This document shows, piece after piece, positions 7,666-13,948 of a DNA stretch of 15,110 bases. The first letter of the stretch is position 1, and every line of letters starts with the position of its first letter. The stretch spans positions 1 to 15,110 of the forward strand of contig CAJUPI010000071.1 of the NCBI GenBank assembly GCA_910588125.1, in the 5' to 3' direction. A program made the translations under genes and the position numbers. A model generated the notes under the pieces. The model worked only from the letters and a program-made list of their open reading frames with translations. It did not search any database and was not told the DNA's origin. The DNA is from an uncultured Lachnospiraceae bacterium (GTDB lineage Bacteria; Bacillota; Clostridia; Lachnospirales; Lachnospiraceae).

Positions 7666-8199
7666 TTAAAAGCTTGGCGGCGAGCTGACCCACAAAAGGA
7701 TGGCGCCGGCCTTGCTGGAAAGATAATGCTTTTTATCTGAGACAAAATAGAAGGACTCTCCTTTTTTGGCCCGAAAAATCTGACTGCCGAGATGGATGGC
7801 AACAGAACCCTGGAGAATATAGCCGAATTCCTCACCTTCGTGGGGAGTGTCCGGATAAGTTTCCCCTCCGGCCTCAAGAGTAAGAAGGATGGGCTCCATC
7901 ACATTTTTCTGGGCATTGGGAATGATCCACTTGATCTCGTTTTTTAGTTCGGGATCGTACTTTTCAAAATAATCGCTTTTTCCAAATACGATCTGTTCAT
8001 CAGGGCCTTCATAAAAAAACTCGCCCAGGGTCGTGCCCAGGCATTGAAGAATGTCTGTCAGGGTCGCGATAGAGGGAGAGGTAAGGTTCCGTTCCAGCTG
8101 GGAAATGAATCCCTTGGAAAGCTCGGAGCGGTCGGCAAGCTCCTCCTGAGTAAGTCCCTTTAAGACTCGGAGTTCTCTTAATTTCAAACCGATATCCAT
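7666..8199 (-). CDS. XRE-family regulator with C-terminal cupin domain, probable regulator of the pot operon
   Basis: This 177-residue cytoplasmic regulator has an N-terminal helix-turn-helix (about 6-60, with LTQEELADRSELSKGFISQL at 16-35) and a C-terminal cupin_2 domain (about 100-177). Candidate cupin ligands are H120, E124 and H158. This architecture resembles PuuR and other small-molecule-sensing HTH-cupin proteins. It is the first gene of the pot operon, 36 nt before potA, so by context it probably senses polyamines and controls its own operon. The start follows GGGAGG at 8205-8210. Candidate operator palindromes lie between its promoter and start codon. The ligand and sign of regulation are inference. 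Confidence 0.9.
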   Translation of the reverse strand: MDIGLKLRELRVLKGLTQEELADRSELSKGFISQLERNLTSPSIATLTDILQCLGTTLGEFFYEGPDEQIVFGKSDYFEKYDPELKNEIKWIIPNAQKNVMEPILLTLEAGGETYPDTPHEGEEFGYILQGSVAIHLGSQIFRAKKGESFYFVSDKKHYLSSKAGAILLWVSSPPSF

Positions 8200-8216
8200 A
8201 TGTTTCCTCCCGTGTA

Positions 8217-8283
8217 AAACTAATTTTAAAGTTTACAAATACTAACTGATTGTAAAAATAAATAAAAAGTTTAGTAATAATAA
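8217..8283. promoter_or_regulatory. Cluster of AT-rich inverted repeats, candidate operators of the XRE-cupin regulator
   Basis: Three inverted repeats lie downstream of the pot promoter and upstream of the regulator's start: AAACT-N8-AGTTT (8217-8234), TTTACAA-N11-TTGTAAA (8232-8256, arms perfect) and GTTTA-N7-TAAAC (8269-8285). The motif AAGTTTA also recurs directly at 8229 and 8267, 38 bp apart. Position and symmetry fit autoregulation. AT-rich DNA produces such repeats by chance, so confidence is moderate. Confidence 0.4.
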
Positions 8284-8300
8284 ACCAGGCAGCAACTATC

Positions 8301-8328
8301 ATTATACAGAAAAATATTTCCATGTCAA
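8301..8328 (-). promoter_or_regulatory. Sigma-A-type promoter of the regulator-potABCD operon
   Basis: On the minus strand, TTGACA (8328-8323), a 16-bp spacer and TATAAT (8306-8301): both hexamers are perfect matches to consensus. The predicted transcript starts near 8294, giving a leader of about 95 nt before the XRE-cupin start codon. Confidence 0.85.
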
Positions 8329-8339
8329 TACATTGTGAA

Positions 8340-8368
8340 TGGATTTTTTCAGAAAAATGTGGTATGAT
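8340..8368 (+). promoter_or_regulatory. Extended -10 promoter of the lactonase gene
   Basis: TGGATT (8340-8345), 17-bp spacer, and TATGAT (8363-8368) preceded by TGG, an extended -10. The -35 is poor, so it may depend on the extended -10 or on an activator. Its -35 is only 11 bp from the -35 of the divergent pot promoter. Confidence 0.55.
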
Positions 8369-8374
8369 GTTTAT

Positions 8375-8508
8375 AGCTTTGTTTGGCCTTGGAGGGGCAA
8401 CCTTAAAGTATGGATTAGCGTTGCCTGGGAGAGGCGGGCAGAAGACGTGACGTAGCTGTGAAAGAGCAGGCAGTTACCCGGCAGTAATGGCATGAGGAGG
8501 AGCGAATT
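8375..8508 (+). promoter_or_regulatory. Candidate structured 5' leader of the lactonase gene
   Basis: From the predicted transcription start to the ATG is about 134 nt of GC-richer sequence. GGGCAAC (8395-8401) can pair with GUUGCCU (8420-8426), closing an 18-nt loop. UUGCCUG (8421-8427) can instead pair with CAGGCAG (8467-8473). The two helices share bases and exclude each other, as in a switch or attenuator. I could not match it to any riboswitch class I know. The ribosome binding site GAGGAGGAG lies at 8494-8502. Confidence 0.35.
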
Positions 8509-9561
8509 ATGGCAAAGTATATGGCGTATGTAGGGTCTTATTCCTACACAGGCAAGGCAAAGGGAATCACGGTTTATGATGTGGATGTGGAGAACGGAAA
8601 ATTTGTGGAGCGCTGTGAGGTGGAAGTGGACAACTCCTCTTATGTGATTGCATCCAAGAATGGAGATACCTTGTATTCCATAGCGGATGAAGGCGTGGTG
8701 GCTTTCCGGATTCTGCAAAACGGCAGCCTGTCCCGTTTAAACAGCACTAAGATCAATGGCATGAGAGGCTGCCATCTATCTACGGATGCCGGAGATAAAT
8801 ACATTTTTGTTTCGGGTTATCATGACGGGAAGGCCACGGTTCTGCGGTTGCGCCGGGATGGCGGCGTAGGCGGAATTGTAGATGGTGTTTTCCATAAAGG
8901 AATGGGGAGCGTGGCAGAGCGGAATTTTCGCCCTCATGTCACCTGTACGCGCAGGACACCGGATCACAGATATGTGATGACGGCAGATTCCGGCATGGAT
9001 CAGGTTCAGATTTACCGTTTTAATGAAAATGAAGAGAAGCTGGTGTTAGTCGATGCGATTCGCTGTGAGTTTGAGTCGGCGCCCAGGCATTTCCGGTTTA
9101 GCAAAGATGGGAAATTTATCTACCTGATGTATGAACAGAAAAATGTGATTGATGTGTTTACTTATGTAGGAAAAGATCGGGTTCCGGAGATTGAGAAGAT
9201 ACAGACGATCTCGACGATGGGACCTAAACATAAACAGATTGCAGCGGCATGCTGTATGAGATTCTCCCCGGATCAGCAGTATGTTTATTGCGGTAATGCC
9301 GGAGATGAGACGGTGTCAGTGTTTAAGCGGGATGCAGAGACGGGGATGCTGGAGCTGCTGTGCAGCCTGCCGGTCAGCGGAGAGTATCCGAAGGATATTG
9401 CAGTATTCCCGGATAATAAACATATTGCGGTGATGAATCACGAGAGCGGGAACATTACCTTTTTTGCTGTGGATTATGAAAAGGGGCTATTGGTGATGTG
9501 TGCGAAGGAGCTGAAATGCAATCAGCCGAATAGTTGTGCGATTGTGCGGGTGGCGCCGTAA
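8509..9561 (+). CDS. Lactonase family beta-propeller protein (6-phosphogluconolactonase-like)
   Basis: This 350-residue protein belongs to the seven-bladed beta-propeller lactonase family (Pgl/YbhE type). It has repeated blade motifs, for example RPHVTCTRRTPDHRYVMTAD (141-160) and FSKDGKFIYLMYEQ (197-210), plus later FSPDQQYVYCGNAGDETVSVF. The family includes 6-phosphogluconolactonase and cycloisomerase-like enzymes, so the exact substrate is open. It has no signal peptide. The ATG follows GAGGAGGAG. It is divergent from the pot operon and stands alone; the next gene downstream (aroC) is separated by a terminator-bearing repeat. No other glucose-6-phosphate shunt gene is nearby. Confidence 0.85.
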   Translation: MAKYMAYVGSYSYTGKAKGITVYDVDVENGKFVERCEVEVDNSSYVIASKNGDTLYSIADEGVVAFRILQNGSLSRLNSTKINGMRGCHLSTDAGDKYIFVSGYHDGKATVLRLRRDGGVGGIVDGVFHKGMGSVAERNFRPHVTCTRRTPDHRYVMTADSGMDQVQIYRFNENEEKLVLVDAIRCEFESAPRHFRFSKDGKFIYLMYEQKNVIDVFTYVGKDRVPEIEKIQTISTMGPKHKQIAAACCMRFSPDQQYVYCGNAGDETVSVFKRDAETGMLELLCSLPVSGEYPKDIAVFPDNKHIAVMNHESGNITFFAVDYEKGLLVMCAKELKCNQPNSCAIVRVAP

Positions 9562-9605
9562 AGGATGAGGGGAGAGCTGCAAAAGTCACAACTCCTGGCT
9601 GACGG

Positions 9606-9764
9606 CCAATGTCATTCAGTTGATTTTCTCAGAAGGTACGCCATGGAAAAAGGAGCGGGAAGCGGCAGACGATTTCCCGCCTTTTCCCGCTCCTTTTTCC
9701 ATGGCTGAGTATTCTAAGAGCTAAACTTAATGGGATCTTTCGACCCCAACATCCATGACATTGA
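9606..9764. mobile_element. Complete palindromic MITE-like element (copy C) with 8-bp target duplication
   Basis: This is a 159-bp element. It starts CCAATGTCATTCAGTT, and its right end, read inward on the minus strand, is TCAATGTCAT. If a 22-bp insert at 9733-9754 is removed, the two ends match at 14 of 16 positions. Left arm 9606-9639, perfect 22-bp stem 9640-9661/9684-9705, right arm 9706-9764. The 8-mer GCTGACGG directly precedes it (9598-9605) and directly follows it (9765-9772), as expected of a target-site duplication. It contains no transposase gene, so it would need one in trans. Partial copies occur at 58, 3341, 11498 and 14990. Confidence 0.8.
9640..9705. terminator. Bidirectional intrinsic terminator in the core of the repeat element
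   Basis: A perfect 22-bp stem runs 9640-9661 against 9684-9705 with a 22-nt loop. It has an A-tract on the left (GGAAAAAGGAGCGGGAA) and the matching T-tract on the right (CTCCTTTTTCC), giving a GC-rich hairpin followed by a T-run in both directions. It should stop lactonase transcription before aroC. Confidence 0.75.
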
Positions 9765-9772
9765 GCTGACGG

Positions 9773-9910
9773 CAGGCCATTTTGCGCTTTCCTCTATGGT
9801 TAATTGTGAATGGAAGAGAGGATTTTGCGATAGCTTTGGGGGATGGGGGAGGATGTGCTGTGGGAGAAATTGGATATGGCGGGAGCTGGGATAAAATTTG
9901 AGGAGGGATT
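9773..9910 (+). other. Leader region of aroC, no convincing promoter
   Basis: Between the repeat element and the aroC start is purine-rich sequence with no gene. The best promoter-like match is TTGGAT (9870-9875), 16-bp spacer, TAAAAT (9892-9897), but its start point would fall at the ribosome binding site GAGGAGGG (9900-9907), so it is doubtful. Nothing else is recognisable here. Confidence 0.4.
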
Positions 9911-10987
9911 ATGGCGGGATCGACTTTGGGAACTGTTTTTTGCATTATGACATGGGGAGAGTCTCATGGGAAGGGTGTCGGTGTGACGATCGACGGCTGT
10001 CCTGCGGGGCTTTCTTTATGTGAAGAAGATATTCAGAAGTATCTGAACCGGCGGAAACCGGGGCAGAGCCGCTTTACGACTGCCCGGCAGGAAGGGGATC
10101 AGGTGGAGATTTTGTCCGGGGTATTTGAAGGGAGGACTACGGGAACGCCGATTGCTTTGATTGTGAGAAATCTCGATCAACGTTCAAGGGACTATCGTGA
10201 TATTATGGAAGTGTACCGCCCGGGACATGCGGATTTTTGTTTTGATGCTAAGTACGGATTTCGGGATTACCGCGGCGGAGGCCGTTCTTCTGGCAGGGAA
10301 ACGATTGGCAGGGTGGCGGCAGGGGCGGTGGCGTGCCGGTTGCTGGAACATTATGGCATTCGGGTGAATGCCTATACGAAGAGTATTGGAGACATTGCGA
10401 TTGATCCACAACGGTTTGATCTGGCGCAAAGGGATAAGAATTTGTTGTATATGCCAGATGAAGTGGCCGCGGCTACGGCTGCGGAGTATCTGGAAAAGCT
10501 GATTCAGGAGCAGGATTCTTGTGGCGGTGTGGTGGAATGTGTCATTCATGGGATGCCTGCCGGAGTAGGTGAGCCGGTTTTTGATAAGCTGGATGCTTGC
10601 CTGGCCAAGGCTATTATGTCAATCGGGGCAGTGAAGGGGTTTGAGATTGGCGATGGTTTTGCGGCAGCAAGAAGTCGGGGGTCAGTCAATAATGATGCAT
10701 TTTATATGGATGGAGATGGGGCGGTGAGAAAGAGCACCAACCATTCCGGAGGAATATTGGGGGGGATCAGTGATGGAAGTGATATCATCTTCCGAGCGGC
10801 GTTTAAGCCGACTCCTTCCATATCGAGAGAGCAGCGAACTGTGAACCGAAACGGAGAGAATGTGGAGATTCTCATTAAAGGGCGCCATGATCCGATCGTG
10901 GTGCCGCGGGCTGTGGTGGTGGTGGAGGCGATGGCGGCCCTGACGGTGGCGGATTTGCTGCTTTTGGGGCGTAGCTCACGAGTCTGA
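9911..10987 (+). CDS. aroC: Chorismate synthase
   Basis: This enzyme converts 5-enolpyruvylshikimate 3-phosphate to chorismate, using reduced FMN; it is the last step of the shikimate pathway, in the cytoplasm. It has 358 residues, the normal length. Signature segments are intact: TWGESHG (14-20, active-site H19), RRKPGQS (47-53), YRPGHADF (102-109, active-site H106), GFRDYRGGGRSSGRET (116-131), GSVNNDAFY and NHSGGILGGISDG. The ATG follows GAGGAGGG. rpiB follows after a 36-nt gap, so the two are probably co-transcribed. No other shikimate gene is in the window. Confidence 0.96.
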   Translation: MAGSTLGTVFCIMTWGESHGKGVGVTIDGCPAGLSLCEEDIQKYLNRRKPGQSRFTTARQEGDQVEILSGVFEGRTTGTPIALIVRNLDQRSRDYRDIMEVYRPGHADFCFDAKYGFRDYRGGGRSSGRETIGRVAAGAVACRLLEHYGIRVNAYTKSIGDIAIDPQRFDLAQRDKNLLYMPDEVAAATAAEYLEKLIQEQDSCGGVVECVIHGMPAGVGEPVFDKLDACLAKAIMSIGAVKGFEIGDGFAAARSRGSVNNDAFYMDGDGAVRKSTNHSGGILGGISDGSDIIFRAAFKPTPSISREQRTVNRNGENVEILIKGRHDPIVVPRAVVVVEAMAALTVADLLLLGRSSRV

Positions 10988-11023
10988 TTCAGGAATATCA
11001 ATATGAGAATGGGGGACAAAGAA

Positions 11024-11464
11024 ATGAAAATCGTAATTGGCAATGATCACTCAGCGGTGGAAATGAAGAATATTATCCGAAAATATGTAGAAGAGAAAGG
11101 ATATGAGGTGATTGACCTGGGAACAAACTCCAGTGACAGCTGCGATTATCCTGTCTATGGTGAGAGGGTGGGACGCGTGGTGGCATCTGGAGAGGCGGAC
11201 TATGGGATTGCCATCTGTGGTACAGGTATCGGTATCGGCATTGCTGCCGGTAAAGTAAAGGGAGTGCGGGTTTGTACTTGCAGTGAGCCGTACAGCGCCC
11301 GGCTGTCGCGGATGCATAATAATACTAATGTATTATCTTTTGGCGCCCGGGTGGTCGGGGTGGAGATGGCTAAAATGATCGTGGATGAATGGCTGGATAA
11401 TACGTATGAAGGAGGGCGCCATGAGAGGCGGGTGGCTCAGCTGGCGGAGATCGAGGAGAGATGA
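11024..11464 (+). CDS. rpiB: Ribose 5-phosphate isomerase B
   Basis: This 146-residue member of the RpiB/LacA/LacB family interconverts ribose 5-phosphate and ribulose 5-phosphate. Visible features are GNDHSA (6-11, with H9), the catalytic base cysteine in ICGTGIG (C65) with its anion-binding GTGIG loop, and RMHNNTNVLSFGARV (96-110) with H98. An ATG at 11003 is in frame, but GGGGGA sits between it and the ATG at 11024, at the right distance for the latter, which also gives the family-typical start MKIVIGNDH. It follows aroC by 36 nt. Isomerases for galactose 6-phosphate or allose 6-phosphate are close relatives, but no such pathway is nearby. Confidence 0.92.
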   Translation: MKIVIGNDHSAVEMKNIIRKYVEEKGYEVIDLGTNSSDSCDYPVYGERVGRVVASGEADYGIAICGTGIGIGIAAGKVKGVRVCTCSEPYSARLSRMHNNTNVLSFGARVVGVEMAKMIVDEWLDNTYEGGRHERRVAQLAEIEER

Positions 11465-11497
11465 TGTTATGATAGAGTGAAAGAAGCGGAAAGCATA

Positions 11498-11533
11498 GCT
11501 GAGTATTCTTAGAGCTAAATTTAATGGCATTGG
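11498..11533 (-). repeat. Right-type arm of dispersed palindromic repeat (copy D)
   Basis: GCTGAGTATTCTTAGAGCTA, then AATTTAATGGCATTGG: clearly the same arm as at 69-103 and 9704-9732. The central ATGGAAAAA stem is replaced by other sequence. Its outer end CCAATG directly joins the 20-bp hairpin at 11533-11587. Confidence 0.7.
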
Positions 11534-11587
11534 TCAAATCCCCCGCTGCAAGTTTGATGCCTCGCCGCTTGCAGCGGGGGATTTGAC
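11533..11587. repeat. 20-bp perfect inverted repeat between rpiB and asnA
   Basis: The arms 11533-11552 and 11568-11587 are perfectly complementary (GTCAAATCCCCCGCTGCAAG), with a 15-nt loop. Neither strand has a T-run right after the stem, so it is not a canonical intrinsic terminator. It sits between convergent rpiB and asnA and could still help end both transcripts, or be the end of a mobile repeat. Confidence 0.8.
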
Positions 11588-11659
11588 GGATATTGATTTT
11601 GCGATACTTTTTTATTTTTGTCCTAACATAAGGCCAATACGAAACATCACAGGGTAATC

Positions 11660-12667
11660 TTATAACAAGATAATATTATTTTCCCGGCAGGTTTGCCGCA
11701 TTTGTTCCGGCCACAGGCTGGCCTGAACCTCCCCTACATGGGCACGATTTAAGAGCAGCATACAGAGACGGGACTGTCCGATGCCGCCGCCAATGGTACA
11801 GGGCAGTTCACCGGCGAGAAGCTGCTTGTGATAAGGCAGCTTGCGGCGATCATCGCAGCCGGCTTTGGTAAGCTGTTCGTCAAGGGATTTCTCATCAACA
11901 CGGATACCCATGCTGGAAACTTCCAGGGCACAGTCAAGCAGATCATACCAAAACAGAATATCTCCGTTCAGCTGCCAGTCGTCATAGTCCGGAGCACGGC
12001 CGTCATGAGGCTTGCCGTTTTTTAGATTTTCTCCGATCTTCATTAAGAATACACAACCATGTTCCCGGGTGATCCGGTTTTCCCGCTCTTTTGGTGTCAA
12101 GTCAGGGAATCGTTCTTCCAGTTCTTCCGAGGTGACAAAGGTGATATCTTTGGGCAGATGCTTGACGGCATCCGGGTATTTGTACCAGACCTCATGCTGC
12201 ATATGCTTAATGATTTTAAAAATAGTGCGGACAGTTTCTTTTAATGTCTCTGTATTTCGCTGTTCCCGGGTGATGACCTTTTCCCAGTCCCACTGATCTA
12301 CATAACAGGAATGAAGATTATCCAGCTCTTCATCCCGGCGGATTGCGTTCATATTGGTATAAAGCCCTTCTCCCGGCTGAAAGCCATATTCTTTGAGCGC
12401 CATACGCTTCCATTTGGCAAGAGACTGGACTACTTCCATATTTTCGCCGGGAAAGGCATGCATATCAAATCCCACCGGGCGCTCAATCCCGTTAAGATTG
12501 TCATTGAGCCCGCTGGATTGTGCAACAAACAGGGGTGCGGAGATTCGTTCTAAGTGCATCTCACGGCCAAATTCCTTCTGGAAGGTGTCGCGGATATATT
12601 TGATAGCCTCCTGAGTCTCACGGACAGTCAGATGAGGGTCGTAGTTTTGGGGTATAATCAGTCCCAT
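11660..12667 (-). CDS. asnA: Aspartate--ammonia ligase (AsnA-type asparagine synthetase)
   Basis: This enzyme makes asparagine from aspartate, ammonia and ATP, with a class II aminoacyl-tRNA synthetase-like fold. It has 335 residues, the usual length. Visible features are the N-terminal PQNYDPHLTVRETQEAIKYI (6-25), LFVAQSSGLNDNLNGIERPV (46-65) and the C-terminal motif-3-like GGGIGQSRL (293-301) followed by HVGEVQASLWPEQ. The ATG follows GGGAGG. It is a single-gene transcript with its own promoter at 12715-12743. The leader is too short for a T-box. It converges on rpiB. Confidence 0.96.
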   Translation of the reverse strand: MGLIIPQNYDPHLTVRETQEAIKYIRDTFQKEFGREMHLERISAPLFVAQSSGLNDNLNGIERPVGFDMHAFPGENMEVVQSLAKWKRMALKEYGFQPGEGLYTNMNAIRRDEELDNLHSCYVDQWDWEKVITREQRNTETLKETVRTIFKIIKHMQHEVWYKYPDAVKHLPKDITFVTSEELEERFPDLTPKERENRITREHGCVFLMKIGENLKNGKPHDGRAPDYDDWQLNGDILFWYDLLDCALEVSSMGIRVDEKSLDEQLTKAGCDDRRKLPYHKQLLAGELPCTIGGGIGQSRLCMLLLNRAHVGEVQASLWPEQMRQTCRENNIILL

Positions 12668-12714
12668 ATGTTTTCCTCCCGAATGCTTCCTTATAAAATA
12701 AATTTATCTTGCCT

Positions 12715-12743
12715 ATCGTACCATTATTCTGAAAAATATACAA
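12715..12743 (-). promoter_or_regulatory. Promoter of asnA
   Basis: On the minus strand, TTGTAT (12743-12738), 17-bp spacer, TACGAT (12720-12715), preceded by TGG, an extended -10. The predicted leader is about 40 nt, ending in GGGAGG before the asnA start. Confidence 0.6.
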
Positions 12744-12858
12744 GAACAATTTGCAAAGCTTTGAGATACACAAGCGTCACAGTAACGCCAATGTTTTAAT
12801 TACTCATAATTACACACTCGAATCCCCTTGTCCACTGAGCTTTGCCTTTCCTAGGCAA

Positions 12859-12986
12859 GGATTTAGAGGCCCTTAAATTAATGAATTTTGCCTTGAAATG
12901 AAAAGGTACGCTGTCTGAGCGAAGTGAGCTTGTGCGTTTTCATCTTGTTTTACGCAAAATTCATACATTTTAGGGCCTCTTAATCC
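12859..12986. repeat. 128-bp palindromic intergenic element
   Basis: The arms 12859-12891 and 12954-12986 are 33 nt each and complementary at 29 positions, both ending GGATT on the outside and including AGAGGCCCT and ATGAATTTTGC. Pairing resumes further in (ATGAAAA against TTTTCAT). The centre holds GAGCGAAGTGAGC, itself near-palindromic. It is unrelated in sequence to the CCAATG element family. No flanking direct repeat was found. The rest of the 12668-13089 gap holds the asnA promoter, small hairpins and a NotI-like GCGGCCGC; nothing coding is seen. Confidence 0.75.
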
Positions 12987-13089
12987 CGAGACGGAAAAAA
13001 TCATTGACAGCCTGGCGGCCGCTCTATGCTTTTTCCAAAGCGTGCCTGTTGAAATAGCTTAACAGCCTGAACGCGGATAATTCAAAAAA

Positions 13090-13728
13090 TTAATTGCGGC
13101 GATCTTCCACCAGAAAAGTTTGAATAGCGTCGGCGGAGGCATTCCAGTTCATCACATATACCGTATAAATCCGGTTGGCATTCAGATTGGCAGGGACAGA
13201 CAGCAAAATATTGCCCGGACGCTGGGAACGGCTGACGCGTATCGTATAGTTGCCTGCAGTTACCCGGCTGAAAGAAGTAACTTCCCGGAATGAGGTAGAG
13301 GAGAATATCAGATTTCCCAGTCCAACATTGACATCGCCACTATAATAGGCAAGATTAGCTACACGGATACAGGCGCTAAAAGAGTTGGTGGAACAGGCGG
13401 TATCAGAGATGGCCATTACGTCAAGACCGGTGGCAGAATTAATAATGGCGACTGTAGTCATGCCGTCACCGATGTAAACCGGTTTTTGCAGGTAAATATA
13501 GCCGTTGGATCCGGATAAGGTGACGGTCTGATAGCCTTGATTGATCTGGCTATAGCGGGTGATAGCCCCCTGATCCAGGCTGGAAGCCATGTTGGTATTG
13601 CCGATGGTGACGGAGAACGGGTTATAATTGACAGCTGCATTTAGAACCCGGACACCGGCTGGCATCCATTGATTGAAATTACAGAAACGACAGTTGTTAT
13701 TGACCTGCGGAAGTAAGACATCATTCAT
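13090..13728 (-). CDS. DUF4397 domain-containing protein with two repeat units
   Basis: This 212-residue protein has no signal peptide or membrane segment. It is beta-rich and internally duplicated: GVRVLNAAVNYNPFSVTIGN (25-44) parallels CIRVANLAYYSGDVNVGLGN (120-139), and AITRYSQINQGYQTVTLS (55-72) parallels EVTSFSRVTAGNYTIRVS (149-166). The pattern fits DUF4397, a beta-sandwich family of unknown function. Four cysteines are C13 and C16 (a CRFC pair), C112 and C120. The start follows AGAGGA. It stands alone on the minus strand. An upstream -10 resembling sporulation sigma sites and the absence of a secretion signal would fit a spore-coat protein, but this is inference. Confidence 0.75.
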   Translation of the reverse strand: MNDVLLPQVNNNCRFCNFNQWMPAGVRVLNAAVNYNPFSVTIGNTNMASSLDQGAITRYSQINQGYQTVTLSGSNGYIYLQKPVYIGDGMTTVAIINSATGLDVMAISDTACSTNSFSACIRVANLAYYSGDVNVGLGNLIFSSTSFREVTSFSRVTAGNYTIRVSRSQRPGNILLSVPANLNANRIYTVYVMNWNASADAIQTFLVEDRRN

Positions 13729-13751
13729 AAGAAAGTCCTCTCATGGATTGA

Positions 13752-13764
13752 ATTATAGTGTATG
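13752..13764 (-). promoter_or_regulatory. Candidate -10 region of the DUF4397 gene, sigma-E/K-like or sigma-A
   Basis: The minus strand reads CATACACTATAAT here. CATACACT fits the sigma-E -10 (CATACANT), CATACACTA fits the sigma-K -10 (CATANNNTA), and the overlapping TATAAT fits sigma-A. No good TTGACA lies at 16-18 bp, which argues mildly against sigma-A. It lies about 25 nt before the start codon. Confidence 0.4.
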
Positions 13765-13818
13765 ATATTCAGCGGGATTGGCTGTGTGTGCCGGAAATAG
13801 TCAAATTCACCAAAAAAA

Positions 13819-13828
13819 CAATCGATTG
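13819..13828. promoter_or_regulatory. Candidate LacI-family operator
   Basis: CAATCGATTG is a perfect 10-bp palindrome with the central CG typical of LacI-family operators. It lies between the divergent DUF4397 and LacI-family genes, 53 bp before the lacI-type -35. A single short palindrome can arise by chance. Confidence 0.35.
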
Positions 13829-13881
13829 CAAAGCGAAAAAGATAAGAAATTAGATGGAATTCACAAGATAGTAAAAGTCCC

Positions 13882-13910
13882 TTGCCTGCCAGTTACAAAT
13901 AGGGTATAGT
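13882..13910 (+). promoter_or_regulatory. Promoter of the LacI-family regulator
   Basis: TTGCCT (13882-13887), 17-bp spacer, TATAGT (13905-13910): good spacing and moderate hexamers. The leader would be about 30 nt, containing the GAGGTG ribosome binding site at 13934-13939. Confidence 0.65.
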
Positions 13911-13948
13911 TAAATAAAAGAGCAGAAGATATTGAGGTGTTAAAGAGC

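Noticed and set aside
9606..9764. Repeats between genes as a CRISPR array
   Set aside because: The repeats are dispersed singly over 15 kb, are palindromic with a terminator core, and have no regular spacers or cas genes.
12668..12860. Possible T-box leader upstream of asnA
   Set aside because: The minus-strand promoter leaves only about 40 nt of leader and no T-box sequence resembling GGTGGNACC is present.
12890..12912. AAGGTACGC in the 128-bp palindrome as another copy of the CCAATG element
   Set aside because: Only nine bases are shared with the left arm; flanking sequence on both sides differs, so the match is probably chance.
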